Part shown: positions 34,300-46,047 of the stretch, one piece after another | Layout of the letters: every line of letters starts with the position of its first letter | Numbering within the stretch: position 1 is the stretch's first letter | Source: Torymus aiolomorphi | Lineage: Eukaryota > Arthropoda > Insecta > Hymenoptera > Torymidae | NCBI GenBank assembly: GCA_036365515.1 | Contig: CM070876.1 | Span: forward strand, 93,505,300-93,569,299 | DNA length: 64,000 nucleotides | Direction of reading: 5' to 3' | Notes under the pieces: model-generated | Database searches by the model: none | What the model was told of the DNA's origin: nothing | What the model saw: the letters and a program-made list of their open reading frames with translations, nothing else | Translations under genes and position numbers: made by a program

Positions 34300-37200
34300 A
34301 CATCCTTTTTATACGTTTATAACATAGAGCAACCCCGTTAACACATTTATTTCATAGAGTAACACCTTTTCTATGTTACAGAATCACACCTTCTTCATGT
34401 TATAAAGTAGCACCTTTTTATGTCATAGAGTTACACCTTCTTTATGTTATAGAGAAACACATTCTTTATGTTATAGAGTCATACCTTTTTTTATGTTACA
34501 GAGAAACATCTTCTACATTTCATAGAGCCCTTTATTATGTTATAGAGTAACATCTTTCCTATGTTATAGAGTAACACCTTTTTATGTCATATAGTCACAC
34601 CTTTTATGTCTTAGAGTGACATGGTTTTTATGTCATAGAGTTACATCTTTTATGTAGTAGAGTAACACGTTTTTTATGTCATAGAGTAGCACCTCTTTCA
34701 TATCATAGAATAATACTTTTTATATGTTATAGAGTAACACCTTATATATGTCATAGAATAACACCTTTTTTATGTTATAGAGTAACACCTTCTTCATGCC
34801 ATATAGCAACCCCGTTAACACATTTATTTCATAGAGTAACACCTTTTTTATGTCATAGAGTAACACCTTACTTATGTTATAGAGTAACACCTTCTTTATA
34901 CCATAGAGCAACGCCGTTAACACATTCATTTCAGAGGGTAGCACCGGTTTTATGTCACTGAGTAGCACCCTTTTTATGTCACAGAGTAACACCTTTTTAT
35001 ATTATAGAGTAACACCGTTTTTATGTCATATAGTCACACTTTTTTTTTGTCATAGAGTAACATCTTTTATGGGAGAGTAACAACTTTTATGTAGAAGAGT
35101 AACACGTTATTGAACTTTTCGTCATAGAGTAGCACCTTTTTATGTCATAGAGTAACACCTCCTTTATGTTATAGAGTAACACCTTTTAAGTCATACTGTA
35201 ACACCTTCTTAAACTTTTATGTCTTAGAGTGACATGTTTTTTATGTCACAGTAACACATTTTGGAACTTGTTGTCATACAGTGGCACCTTTTTTATGACG
35301 TAGCATAACACCTTTTATGTTATAGCGTAGCACCTATTAATGTCATAGAGTAACACCTTTTTATGTAATAGAGTAACACCATTTTTATGTTATAGAATAG
35401 CACCTTTTTCACGTCATAGAGTAACATCGTATATGTCTAAGAGTGACATATTTTTTATGTCATAGAGTTACACCTTTTATCTAGCAGAGTAACACGTTTT
35501 TGAACTTGATGTCATAGAGTGACCCTTTTTATGTCATACAGTAACACATTTTGGAACTTGTTGTCATACAGTGGCACCTTCTTTATGACGTAGAGTCACA
35601 CTTTTTATGTTATAATATAGCACCTTTTTATGTCATAGAGAAACACCTTTTTATATTATAGAGTAACACCTTTTTATGTCATAGAGTAATACCGTTTTTA
35701 TGTCTTAGAGTGACAACTTTTATGTCATAAAGTAGCACCTTTTTATGTCTTGGAGTAACACCTTCTCAAGTCATAGAGTAAGACCTTTGTCATGTGATAG
35801 AGTAACACTACTTGATGTCATATTCGCTACAGTGACGACCACCCTCTCAACAAGCAATGACCGGCAAAGTTTAGAAACTTCGAATACCCCTTATACAACA
35901 CATACGCGTATGCGGTGTGAAAGGGACTGTTAGCTTGCTTGCTGAGAGGACGTTCGTCACTTACTGTAGCGAATATGAAATCAAGCAGTGTTACTCTATA
36001 ACATGAAAAATGTCTTACTCTATGACTTGAGAAGGTGTTACTTCAAGACATAAAAAGGTGCTACTGTATGACATAAAAGTTGTCACTCTACGAGAAAAAG
36101 TTCAAAAAATGTTACACTGCTACATAAACGGTGTAACTCTATGACATAAAAAACATGTCACTCAAAGACATAAAAAAGGTATTACTCTATGACATAAAAA
36201 GGTGTTACTCTATAATATAAAAAGGTGTCACTCTATGACATAAGAAGGTGCTACTATATAACATAAAAAAAGTGTTACGCTACGACATAAAAAAGGTGCT
36301 ACTCTATGACAAAGAGTTTCAAAATGTTACTCTATGACATAAAAGGTGTCACTCTATGAGAAAAAGTTCAAAAGCGTGTTACTCTGCTACATAACAGGTG
36401 AAACTCTATGACATCAAAAACATGTCACTCAAAGACATACAAAATTTGATGACTAAGACATAAAAGGTGTTACTCTATAATATAAAAAGGTGTTACTCTA
36501 TGACATAAAAAGGTGCTATGCTATGCTATAACATAAAAAGTGTGACGCTACGTAATAAAAAAGGTGCCACTGTGTGTCAACAAGTTCCAAAATGTGTTAC
36601 TGTGTGACATAAAAAGTGTCACTCTGTGACAACAAGTTCAAAAACGTGTTACTCTGCTACATAAAAGGTGTAACCTATGACATAAAAATTATGTCACTCT
36701 AAGACATATACGATGTTACTCTATGACGTGAACAAGGTGCTACTCTATAATATATAAATGGTGTTACTCTATGACATAAAAAAGGTGTTACTCTATGACA
36801 TAAAAAAGGTGTTACTCTATGACATTAAAAGGTACTACTTTATAACATAAAGAAGGTGTGATTATATAATATGAAAAGGCGTTACTCTATGAAATAAATG
36901 TGTTAACGGGGTTGCTCTATGGCATGAAGACGGTGTTACTCTATAACATAAAAAAGGTGTTATTCTATGACATACATAAGGTTTTACTCTATGACATATA
37001 AAAAGTGTTACTCTATGATATGAAAAAGTTGCTACTCTATTACATAAAAAGCGTGTTCCTCTACTACATAAAAGGTGTAACTCTGTGACATAAAAAGGTG
37101 CTACGCTATAACATAAAAGGTGTCACTCTATGACATAAGAAGGTGCTACTATATAACATAAAAAAAGTGTTACGCTACGTCATAAAAAAGGTGCCACTGT

Positions 37201-37945
37201 ATGACAACAAGTTCCAAAATGTGTTACTATATGACATAAAAAACATGTCACTCTAAGACATAAAAGTTTAAGAAGGTGTTACGGTATGACTTAAAAGGTG
37301 TTACCCTATAACATAAAGGAGGTGTTACTCTATGACATAAAAAGGTGCTACTCTATGACGAAAAGTTCAATAACGTGTTACTCTACTACATAAAAGTTGT
37401 TACTCTGACATAAAAGATGCTACTCTATGACATAAAAAAGGTGTGACTATGTGACACAAAAAGGTGTTACGCTACGTCTTAAAAAAGGTGCCACTGTATG
37501 ACAACAAGTTCCAAAATGTGTTACTGTATGACACAAAAAACATATCACTCTAAGACATAAAAGTTTAAGAAGGTGTTACGATATGACTTAAAAGGTGTTA
37601 CCCTATAGCATAAAGGAGGTGTTACTCTATGACATAAAAAGGTGCTACTCTATGACGAAAAGTTCAATAACGTGTCACTCTACTACATAAAAGTTGTTAC
37701 TCTGACATAAAAGATGCGATTCTATGACATAAAAGAAGTGTGATCCTATAACATAAAAATGGTGTTACTCTATGACATTAAAAGGTGCTACTATATAACA
37801 TAAAAAATGTGTTACTCTATGACATAAAAAAGGTGTTACTCTATGAAATAAATGTGTTAACGGGGTTGCTCTATGGCATGAAGAAGGTGTGACTCTATAA
37901 CATAAAGAATGTGTTTCTCTATAACATAAAGAATGTGTAACTCTA
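34300..37945. repeat. Palindromic satellite: two opposed arrays of a short unit
   Basis: The unit TATGTCATAGAGTAACACC plus TTTTT recurs at about 25-40 bp in 34300-35830 in one orientation and in 35985-37945 in the opposite one. Higher-order phrases (e.g. CAACCCCGTTAACACATTT, CGTTTTTGAACTT) also recur. The frames on either strand are artefacts. Total about 3.6 kb. Confidence 0.9.
35818..35987. repeat. Unique centre of the palindromic satellite
   Basis: The two arrays meet at a 170-bp spacer whose own ends are inverted: TCATATTCGCTACAGT on the left and ACTGTAGCGAATATGA on the right, extending imperfectly to CTCTCAACAAGCAA. The interior (about 35865-35920) is unique. It may be a small MITE or the fold point of the palindrome. 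Confidence 0.7.
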
Positions 37946-40189
37946 TGTAAGATTGATTTTTGGACAGCTTGATTAAATCTATATTCAGGTCCGAGGTTCA
38001 GGTAGGTAAATCGTATGTTGAAGTGCACATTAGCTGCTAGTATAATAACGGTACATGTGAATGTATAATATCGCATACATTTTACACTTCTTTTATTGCA
38101 GTTATTTAGATAAAGATGAGATAAAAAGCTTCCTCTTTGAGGAAGCAATATATATTAATGTTGTTCGTTATACATTAGTCGATAAAAAATGTTATATAGA
38201 CGAAATCATGACTAAGTGGATCAATTCAATAGGTACAAAAACTTATTTAACAGAAGCATTGATAATGGTAGTTATCGAAAGGGTTTTGACTGTTTTTGTC
38301 ATAAATATAGCTGTAATGTAAAATAAAACCGGTTATATAGTTAAAGCATTAACACAACGATGCCCAATTTCGAGAGAGAGAAAAATGTATTAAGGCAGCA
38401 CGTGCAAGCACGAAACCCCATCAAATATAAATATAGATTGTTAAAATTTGGTAAAGAGAATGTAGAAAAGATGCTTTAAGGTAGCATGAGCGACTTTTGT
38501 AAAATACTAGCTGTAGCTACAAAAATTAGACTGTATTCCTGAAGTATTTAACTAATCATATCGACCCAGAAAAAATAGGATTGCCGACCAAATTATCGAG
38601 AAAACAAATGTTGAAAAATGTTAGTTTTATACGGGCCTTATGAAAGTTCCCTTTCCCAAACATGATTCATCAGGAATAGCTCAGTCATAAAATATTAACT
38701 CTTGAAGAGAAAACTACAGGTTGTAGCTTATTTCGCCCAGATTAGCGTAGAACCAAACAAAATATGCGTTACTGAGCAGAATATCATGAAAATTATGATG
38801 AACGTTAATTACTTTCGATAACCTCGTGTATAAAAGCGTTTACTGCGCATGCGCGTGAAAGCAGGCTTGTTTACATGCTGCGGTCAGGTCCCGACATACA
38901 TGTGTAGATGTCGCGGCAGGTCGCGTCAGGAGCGTATGAAAAATGCATGTCTTAACTCGGAGAGAGAAAAGAAATGGAATTATTGTTTGATTAACTTTAG
39001 CATTAATGTTTTTATTTCACTTATCATTGTCAAGTGATTTTGCACATTCATAACTAAAATTTGCAGAAAATTAGTATTGAAATTTCTTTAGGACCACCAG
39101 ATGCCCCCGCTTCGTACGATACCCACCGCTCATACTACCTTAACTGAACTATAATTAAAGAAAAAAAACTACTCCGGAACATGATTGTAAAAGGTTTTCA
39201 CAAAATCACCAATGACTCTATGTCTGAAAATTGAGAAATCTTTAAAGTAACTATGAGACATTTGCTTTTCTTACTAATGCTTTATTCAATTAAAGCAAGC
39301 TTTAAAATAGTAAAACAAATGATTTAGAACTGTAAAATATTGATATAAATGTATACGATGAACTTTAGTATTATAAAACCTGAGTTTTCATTGGTTCGGA
39401 GTTGAAGCCCTTTTACATAAAGTGTCACAGCTCTGGTTGTAATCATGATATCAAGCTGAAATTTTGTCTGTTGATATATATTCTATAATTAAAGAGAATA
39501 AGCTACTCAGGAATATGATTATAAAAGGTTTTAGAAAAATCACCTAGGACTCTATGCCAAAAATTTTAAGAAATCTGAAAAATCAGCTTTTAACCTCAAT
39601 TTTTATTAATAATGCTTAATTACTGTACAACAAGCTTTAAACTAATGATATATAATAATAAAATATTGATATAAATGCATACAATGAACTATGAGACAAA
39701 TTCTTCGAGAAAGTGACTTATCGGTCCTCATTGTAATGGGTGGTACATCATAACTCTGGCTGTAACCAAGATATTGAGCTGAAATTTGATGTGTAGGTGT
39801 ATATTCTACAATTGATGAGATTATGCTACTTAGAAATATGATATCAAAAGCTTTTAATAAAATCACCAAAGACCCTATGACAAAACTATGGCCGCCAACC
39901 GCAGACCGCTCGCAGCGCCACAGCTTGCCCCAACCGCACGCCGCCAAACGCAGGCCGCTCTCAGCCCCACAGCTGGCCGCAGGATTCTAGATGGGTTATC
40001 TAACCTCCTACAACTCTAGACCTCCCACCTCAAAACCCTGTGGGGGTGCTGGGCCACTTGTGTTAACTAGCCTCCTACAACTCTAGAAACCCTGTGGGGT
40101 TCTGGGCCACTTGGGTTAACGCACCTCGTGCAATTCTGGAACACCTGGAATTCCAGGAGGTGTTCCAGAACCGTCACTGCTTAACTACT
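37945..40189 (-). repeat. Right terminal inverted repeat of the Polinton-like element
   Basis: Reverse complement of the left arm with scattered differences. It lacks the 1.07-kb insert of the left arm and carries the second 660-bp MITE copy. Confidence 0.75.
38480..39139. mobile_element. 660-bp TTAA-flanked MITE in the right arm
   Basis: Mirror copy of 31806-32465: same ends (GGTAGCATGAGCG), same TTAA flanks (38476-38479, 39140-39143), same length, a few percent different in sequence. Confidence 0.75.
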
Positions 40190-40487
40190 AACAGTGAAGC
40201 AGTTGCTTCTCAACACATGAACCAATTCTCACATGAATTGGATTGGAACAACACTAAGATTATAGATTACGAATCAATTTACAAAAAACGACTAATATCA
40301 GAAATGATTCACATTAAAAACGATAAAAATAACATCAATAGAAAAGATGACGTGAAATTTCTAAATTCTACATACGTTTCGTTATTACGAATTTCAAATT
40401 AAATAGAAGTATCGCTGGTTTTCCGTACGGATATATAGATATGGATACACACATATATATATATATACATGCATTTGTGTATGAGTG
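40190..40487 (+). pseudogene. Penelope copy 2, C-terminal part, right of the insertion
   Basis: Continues 29569-29647: SQHMNQFSHELDWNNTKIID to DVKFLNST, matching the C-terminus of copy 1 almost residue for residue, then the shared 3' flank with TA-rich sequence until about 40487, where LINE sequence begins. Confidence 0.85.
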
Positions 40488-41580
40488 TTGATACGGTGAA
40501 ACACTTCACCTTATTGCGAATCATGAGAGAATTAAATTGCTCGGACGAATTTATCATTTGGTTTCACTCTTATCATTCTGGTAGATCTCATGCAGTTGTG
40601 GACTTACGAGGATATCTAACCGATTTTTTGAAATTGACCTCTGGAATACCTCAGGGTTCAAACCCTGGCCCCGTTGCTTTTTTGGCATTCATTAATAGTA
40701 TTGTAAAATGTTTAGTTTATTGCTCGAATTCATGTATGTTATTTGCTGATGACTTCCAAATTCATCTTCAATGCAAACGTGCGGAACTTACTAGTATTAT
40801 CGAGATGTTGAACGTGGAGGCAGCGAATGCGGTTAGATGGTCAGTCGATATGGATCTTACTCTTCATTATGCAAAGACTGTCGCCATCATCTTTGGTTCG
40901 CATCAAATGCTGATGAGAATTAGTATTCCAGATCTTCCTCCAATCATGGTCAACGGACATCGCATTGAGATAAGGAATTTGATCAAAGATCTTGGTCTTA
41001 TTTTGACATCAGACCTTAGCTGGAACGCCCACGTATCGCAGATTACCTCTAGGATTCATGGAGATCTTTATCGACTGCGCTTTAGATCGTACTTTCTTTC
41101 ACATAATGTTAAAAAGCCGCTTGTGACCGCGCTTATTTTTCCCCATTTCGATTATTGTTGCCTTGCTTATTGTGATTTACCAGCTTATCTAAATCTTAAA
41201 CTACAACGATTACAGAATGACTTGGTGCGTTTTATTTTTCGTTTACGTAAAGATGCTGCGCTTAAACCTTTTTACAAATGCCTTGGTTGGCTGCCTATCT
41301 TAGATAGACGAAAATATTTTATGGCCGTTAATACGTACAAGACGCTGACTTTTGCAAAGCCGAGTTACCTCGTCCCGTTTTTCGCTGAACTAAACGCCGA
41401 CGTTAGAAGATCGAATCGTGCGCTTACAGTGGCAGCATCGTCATCCTTTGCTATCCCAACTGCGGCGACTACTACCTATAGTCTTTCTTTCAGTATCTCC
41501 CATGTTCCATTAAACTAAAACCATCGGTCCAATCGTTTAAAAGTGCAGTTTTTAAATACCTACTGGGATGTACTAGCGAT
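40488..41580 (+). pseudogene. 5'-truncated non-LTR retrotransposon reverse transcriptase
   Basis: The frame from about 40488 to 41518 contains SGIPQGSNPGPVAFLAFIN, then the catalytic CMLFADDFQIH, then KDLGLILTSDLSWNAHV, LQRLQNDLVRFIF and CLGWLPILDRRKYF. These are the palm and thumb of a jockey/CR1-type LINE. The endonuclease and first half of RT are missing, as expected for 5' truncation on insertion; the junction with Penelope is at about 40487. After 41518 a second frame retains LINE-like tail residues. The 3' end was not fixed; AT-rich sequence follows to 41820. Confidence 0.85.
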
Positions 41581-41819
41581 ATTTCTGATGACTGATGTAA
41601 CTGAGTTGCGTGCGCGTTAATTACATAATGTTAGGCCTAAAATGTTTTGTACTAAACGTGACTAATTTTGTTATCAAATTCTGTTTTCTATTATTTGCAT
41701 AATTTAGTTTACTTTTGCTACGTGTCTAACTGACCGATTTGTCAGCAACCTCACCGATATTATATTATACTTGTGATAAATTTATCTTTTTTGAGTTATT
41801 GTTTTACCATGGAATTTTA

Positions 41820-42189
41820 TAACTTGTTGTAATCTTTATTTGTAAGGCGATATACGATCCAATGGGACCTTATCGATAATAAACAGTTTAAATCAAATTT
41901 CTCCCTCTCGGCCGAGCGTCCCTGCGCGTCGTCTGCACCTGTAACATAACACAGAGGAATTAGTACACTTATCATACGGGGAGAGAGGAAAATGGCGGAG
42001 AATAATTTTCCGTCATATACCCTCCCCCAGACGCTGGTTACGGGCAACGTACCAGCTCGAGGTACTCTCTCTCTCCGTCATGCAACATGCAATAAGGGAT
42101 GGAGCTTCGACGTGCCAGGCAATAGGCTTGAGGAGTACAAATAGAGAAAAAAAGGGGTAAGCAACTCGGGTTCCCTTTTACAGTTTTCT
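41820..42189. other. Unassigned, possibly LTR or untranslated sequence
   Basis: On the minus strand a polyadenylation signal AATAAA occurs at the very end (near 41837) and again at about 42190. An acceptor-like TTATGTTACAG lies near 41945. No supported gene. Confidence 0.3.
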
Positions 42190-43170
42190 TTATTTGGGGT
42201 CTATGATACATTCGGCCCTACGAGGTCCGAGGCACTCAAGGGTGTCTCGCAGGACGGTCACCGGCCTGGCGGCTCGCAGGAGCGCGGCCTTGGCGGGGTC
42301 GCCGTCCGTCGCGCCTGTCGGCGGGCGCTTATCGGCGCCTCGTCGGATGATTCGCCGGGTCGGGGCAGCCGCGTCCCCTGTCGACGCCAGGGCGTCCGCA
42401 GATGGGGCACCACCGGGAAGGAATTGGGGCTCCTGCCTCACGCTGGGCCCGGTGAATCTGCCGCTGTAGTTGGCAGGCCTGCCTCGCGGCCTCCTTCTGG
42501 AGCGCCGCTAGCTGCTCTTGGGCGGCTGGGGCCTCTCTCTCGGCTTTCCGTTGCCTCCTCCGGCGCTCAACCTCCACCTGGCCCATCCTCTGGAGAGCTC
42601 GCTCGTCACTCACCATCCTAGGGTAGTCGCCGGCCATCTTCTTCACACGCTGTTCCGGCCGGCGAATGCATCCAGCCAGTCAAAGGCCGTCGCCTTTAAT
42701 TGCCAGGCAGCGTGCGCGGCCTCGCGTGCCTCCAGGAGTGAGACCTTCGGGGACTCCCTCTCCTCGTCTCTGGAGGGTAGCCGCGGGCCCCTTGGTAGGG
42801 GCACCGGGTCCTCGCGAGCCGCCTCTATCGCGAGCGAGCGCGGCCCCCCGTCGGTAGCCTCTTCTGCGGCTGGCGCGGTCGAGTCCGTGCTGGCGGTGGA
42901 CGCGGCCTGGGACGCGGCCTGGGATTCGTGCGACGATCGCGCGAACGATGGCGTCCTCCAGCGGCGCGTCCAGGGCGAGTTGGAGACGCGAATGCTGGGC
43001 TCTGGTGGCAGTCGGTTGCGGGGGGGGAGGATGGTTCGCTCACCTCCGTAATGATAACCGGTTCGGCCCTCTCCTACGGGGGGGGGGGGGGGGTATGTGC
43101 GCGCTGCCCTTGCGCGAAGACGTGGAGCTGGCGCATCATCTCCCGCGCCAGTTGCTGTGCCAGCTTCTCA
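42190..43170 (-). pseudogene. GC-rich gag-like gene remnant
   Basis: The minus strand starts MSLPIEKLAQQLAREMMRQL at about 43172 just below an acceptor-like TATTTTCCAG. A C run of about 17 (43080-43096) disturbs the frame. The protein-like signal then moves between frames: an Ala/Ser-rich segment ending AWQLKATAFDWLDAFAGR, then from 42646 KKMAGDYPRMVSDERALQRM, a long charged helix, and CPICGRPGVDRGRGC, a possible zinc knuckle. A polyadenylation signal follows. It is probably a decayed gag-type or accessory ORF; whether it belongs to the adjacent gypsy element is unclear. Confidence 0.4.
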
Positions 43171-43319
43171 ATCGGCAGGCTCATAGTGCCGCTGTCAGAG
43201 GTTCGCTCTGGAAAATACGGAATAGAAGGAGAAGTCACTACGTTCCAAGGTGAGACAGGAGGTTAAGGGGTTAGTGACATGCTCGGCGCGTCGCGGCGCG
43301 CGTACGTTGGGGGAAGGTG

Positions 43320-44570
43320 TTACGCGACGCGGTTCGTTGCGGATACGTTCCGAGAGCCTTTAGGCCGTCCGCGGCTTCGGGGTGGCATGGCGCTTGCGTT
43401 TGACGCGAGCGGTGGCGGCTTTCGCTCGTCAGCATCTGCCGTTACTCGCGAGCGCTTGCTCGCCTGGGCCCCTATGACTCGTGTGGTTCGCCTTACCACC
43501 AACCGTGCTTTACGTGGTCTTCCCCTGTTGCGGGGTGCGGGCTGCTGCTCGCTCGCCAGGTCCTTGGGAGATCGGTCGTCGTCGAGGTCTTCCCCAGCCT
43601 GGTCATCGCGGGCCGAGTTAACGTCAGTTAAGCTCCCGGCCTCTACGGTGAGACGAACCTCTTCGTGGTAGAGTTTGAGGTCTTCCACGTGGACCTTGCC
43701 GCAGTCTTTTCCGTCCAAGTCTTGCAGCTCGTACACATTCGAGCCTAGCTTGGCTGCTATTATGTACGGGCTCGCGTACTTCGGCGCTAATTTCGTCGCT
43801 ACGCCTTGGGCTGCGGAGGACAGGATGGAACTTCGCTTCCACATCTTGTTCTTTAATTCAAAGTGAGCATAGCGGTGTAACGCATTATAATATTGCGACT
43901 GTCGTTGTTGCACTACGGAAGCATTCTTCGCAGCGGATTGTTGCACGTCTCGCAACTTCTGCAACCGCATGTGCCAGCGCTCGAGCTCGGCTGCTTCTGC
44001 GAGCTCTTTTGCTGCGTGCTGTTCGCGGCATTTCAAGAAGATGGGTGGATTCGGATGTCGAACTATGTTCAGGAAAGCTGGGCTCGACCCCGTCGACTCC
44101 TGCATCGCAGTATTGTACGCGAACATTAGTTCGGGGATGTGCAAATCCCAATGCTTGTTATTTTCTTCGAGGAACGCGATGATCATGGTTTTCACCGTGC
44201 GATTCACTCGCTGCACAGGATTCGCCTGCGCGTGATACGGCTGGATCGTCGTATACACAACACCACACTTGTTTAGAAAGGCGTCCAGAGCCTCGTTCTT
44301 GAACTCCGTTCCATTGTCAGAGTGAAAAGCTTCGGGTACTCCAAAGCGCAGGAAGATTCGCTGCTCTAGTTCCTTTTGAATGGTACGTGCGTTCGCCTTG
44401 CGAATCGGCACGCATTCGATCCATTTTGTAAATAAATCCAGGAAGATCAGCAGGTACTCGAACCCTCGAGCGGACCTGGGAAAAGGCCCTATAATAGCCC
44501 CTGCAACTATCTGCCATGGGCGTAGCGCGCGATGGCTGCCCCTGAGGCCTGCCGGCGCTGTCTGCTGCAC
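43320..44570 (-). pseudogene. gypsy integrase, catalytic Glu changed to Gln
   Basis: The integrase core is present: IGPFPRS, FLDLFTKWIECVPI (first Asp), FHSDNGTEFKN (second Asp), then NPVQRVNRTVKTMI, where the family has NPVERVNR; the third acidic residue is therefore Gln (CAG). The C-terminal part has KLGSNVYELQDLDGKDCGKV, the GPY/F-like region, and a basic AT-hook-like tail with GRPRKAR and RGRPKGSR. Open for 416 codons despite the predicted loss of catalysis. Confidence 0.9.
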
Positions 44571-44677
44571 TTTGCACTACTGACAGATCAAGCAGTTCCG
44601 CACAAAGTCAGCGACATCTTTGCGCAGCGAAGGTCAGTAATAATAGAGCGTCACACGTGCATGCATTTTCGCTGGGC

Positions 44678-45439
44678 CTAAGTGACCCGCGGTAGGTTCT
44701 GCGTGGCTCTCTTGCATCGCTTGCTCGCGCTTTCAGCTGGTAGCACTAATTTCCAAGCGTTCTCGTCCTCAAGCAAATCTTCGACTGCAGGATTTGGACG
44801 GTAGCTGTAGAGACGCACGTGAACTATCTTCCACGACGGATAGTCACCAGGATTTTGTCGGACGGCGGCGACCATGCGTTTGTACCAGGCACCATCTGTC
44901 TCTTCGGAGATGTCCACTGCCGCGAGGTCTGGCGCTTCCTCGTCCTTAAACATGCGAGAGAGCGGGTCAGGCACGTGGGTTAGTGAACCCTTACGATGCT
45001 CGACATCGTAGTCATAAGCTTGAATTTCAAGCGCCCATCGCGCTAATTGTCCGGTGGGATTATGCAAATTGCATAACCATTTCAGACTACTATGGTCCGT
45101 TACCACTTTAAAGTGATACCCTTCGACATAAGCACGGAACTTGCGTATTGCCCACAAAACTGCAAGGCATTCAAGTTTCGTGACGGAATACTTCCGCTCC
45201 GCCGCGGTCATCGTGCGGCTTGCGAAGCATAAAACTCGCTCTTCGCCAGTAATCAGTAAAACAAGGCTAGTATCACTAGCGTTCGTTTGAATCACGAAAT
45301 GGTGTTCAAACGACGGCCGGTGTAATACCGGGGCAGACGCAATGAGAGCTTTAATCTGCTCAAATGTGGATTGCTCCGCATCACTCCACACATACGCAAC
45401 GTTGTGCTTTGTTAACTGCGTGAGAACTTGCGATACCAC
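44678..45439 (-). pseudogene. gypsy RNase H and linker
   Basis: FVIQTNASDTSLVLLI replaces the usual DASD with NASD, so the first RNase H aspartate is lost. TKLECLAVLWAIRKFRAYV and FKVVTDHSSLKWL retain the other catalytic positions, and DPLSRM marks the domain end. Stops (TGA, TAG) lie between here and the integrase, within the remnant HHCC zinc finger (CLICQ near 44590). Confidence 0.85.
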
Positions 45440-46035
45440 GACGCCATGCCAAGGAACCTTCTCAACTGTTCGAGATTCTTCGGCGCCGGATATTCCAAAA
45501 TTGGAGCGATCTTGTCCGGGTCAGGCTTAAAGCCGTCTCGGTTGACTAAGACTCCGAGAAACTTGACCTCGCTGCGACAGAACTCGCTTTTCTCACGGTT
45601 AATCGTGAGACCCGCGTCTTTAATGCCCTGAAGAACGCGGCTAAGCCACTTGACGTGTTCCTCAAACGTCTCCGTGACGATAATAATGTCGTCCAAATAG
45701 GAGAACGCATGAGGTTCCATCTCCGGACTGATAATGCGGTCCGAAAGCTCCTGGGAGGTCGCTGGCTCGCCCACTACCCCATAAGGCATTCGGTTAAATT
45801 TGAAGAGGCCCATTCCGGGGACAGTAAAGGCGGTTAGCTCCTGCGCCTCCTTCCGCAACGGAATTTGTTTGTAGGTGCTGCTTAGGTCGATCGTCGATAT
45901 ATATCGAGCATCCTGGAGCTTGTATAAAATCGCATCCATGTGAGGGAGCGGATACGCGCTCGCCTTCATTACCGCGTTCAACTTGCGATAATCGATGCAG
46001 AATCGGTACGTGCGATTCGCTTTCCGTTGCATCAC
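45412..46035 (-). pseudogene. gypsy reverse transcriptase
   Basis: Shows YRFCIDYRKLNAV, STIDLSSTYKQIPL, FNRMPYGV and the catalytic FSYLDDIIIV, then LGVLVNRDGFKPDPDKI and LRRFLGMASWYRKF. A frame change near 45430 leads into the connection/RNase H segment. Confidence 0.9.
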
Positions 46036-46047
46036 AACAGGGCTCGA

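Larger units (their letters stand above)
29648..40189. mobile_element. 10.5-kb Polinton-like derivative with 6-bp target duplication
   Basis: Left end AGTAGTTAAGCAGTGA and right end TCACTGCTTAACTACT are perfect inverted repeats, flanked by AACAGT at 29642-29647 and 40190-40195. The element interrupts a Penelope reading frame that is continuous once it is removed, which defines both ends. Inverted similarity extends about 2.2 kb on the right (to 37945) and 3.3 kb on the left (to about 32996, lengthened by extra sequence). The 6-bp duplication, the 5'-AG terminus and very long TIRs are Polinton/Maverick hallmarks. No polymerase, integrase, ATPase or capsid gene is visible, so this is a non-autonomous derivative. 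Confidence 0.75.
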
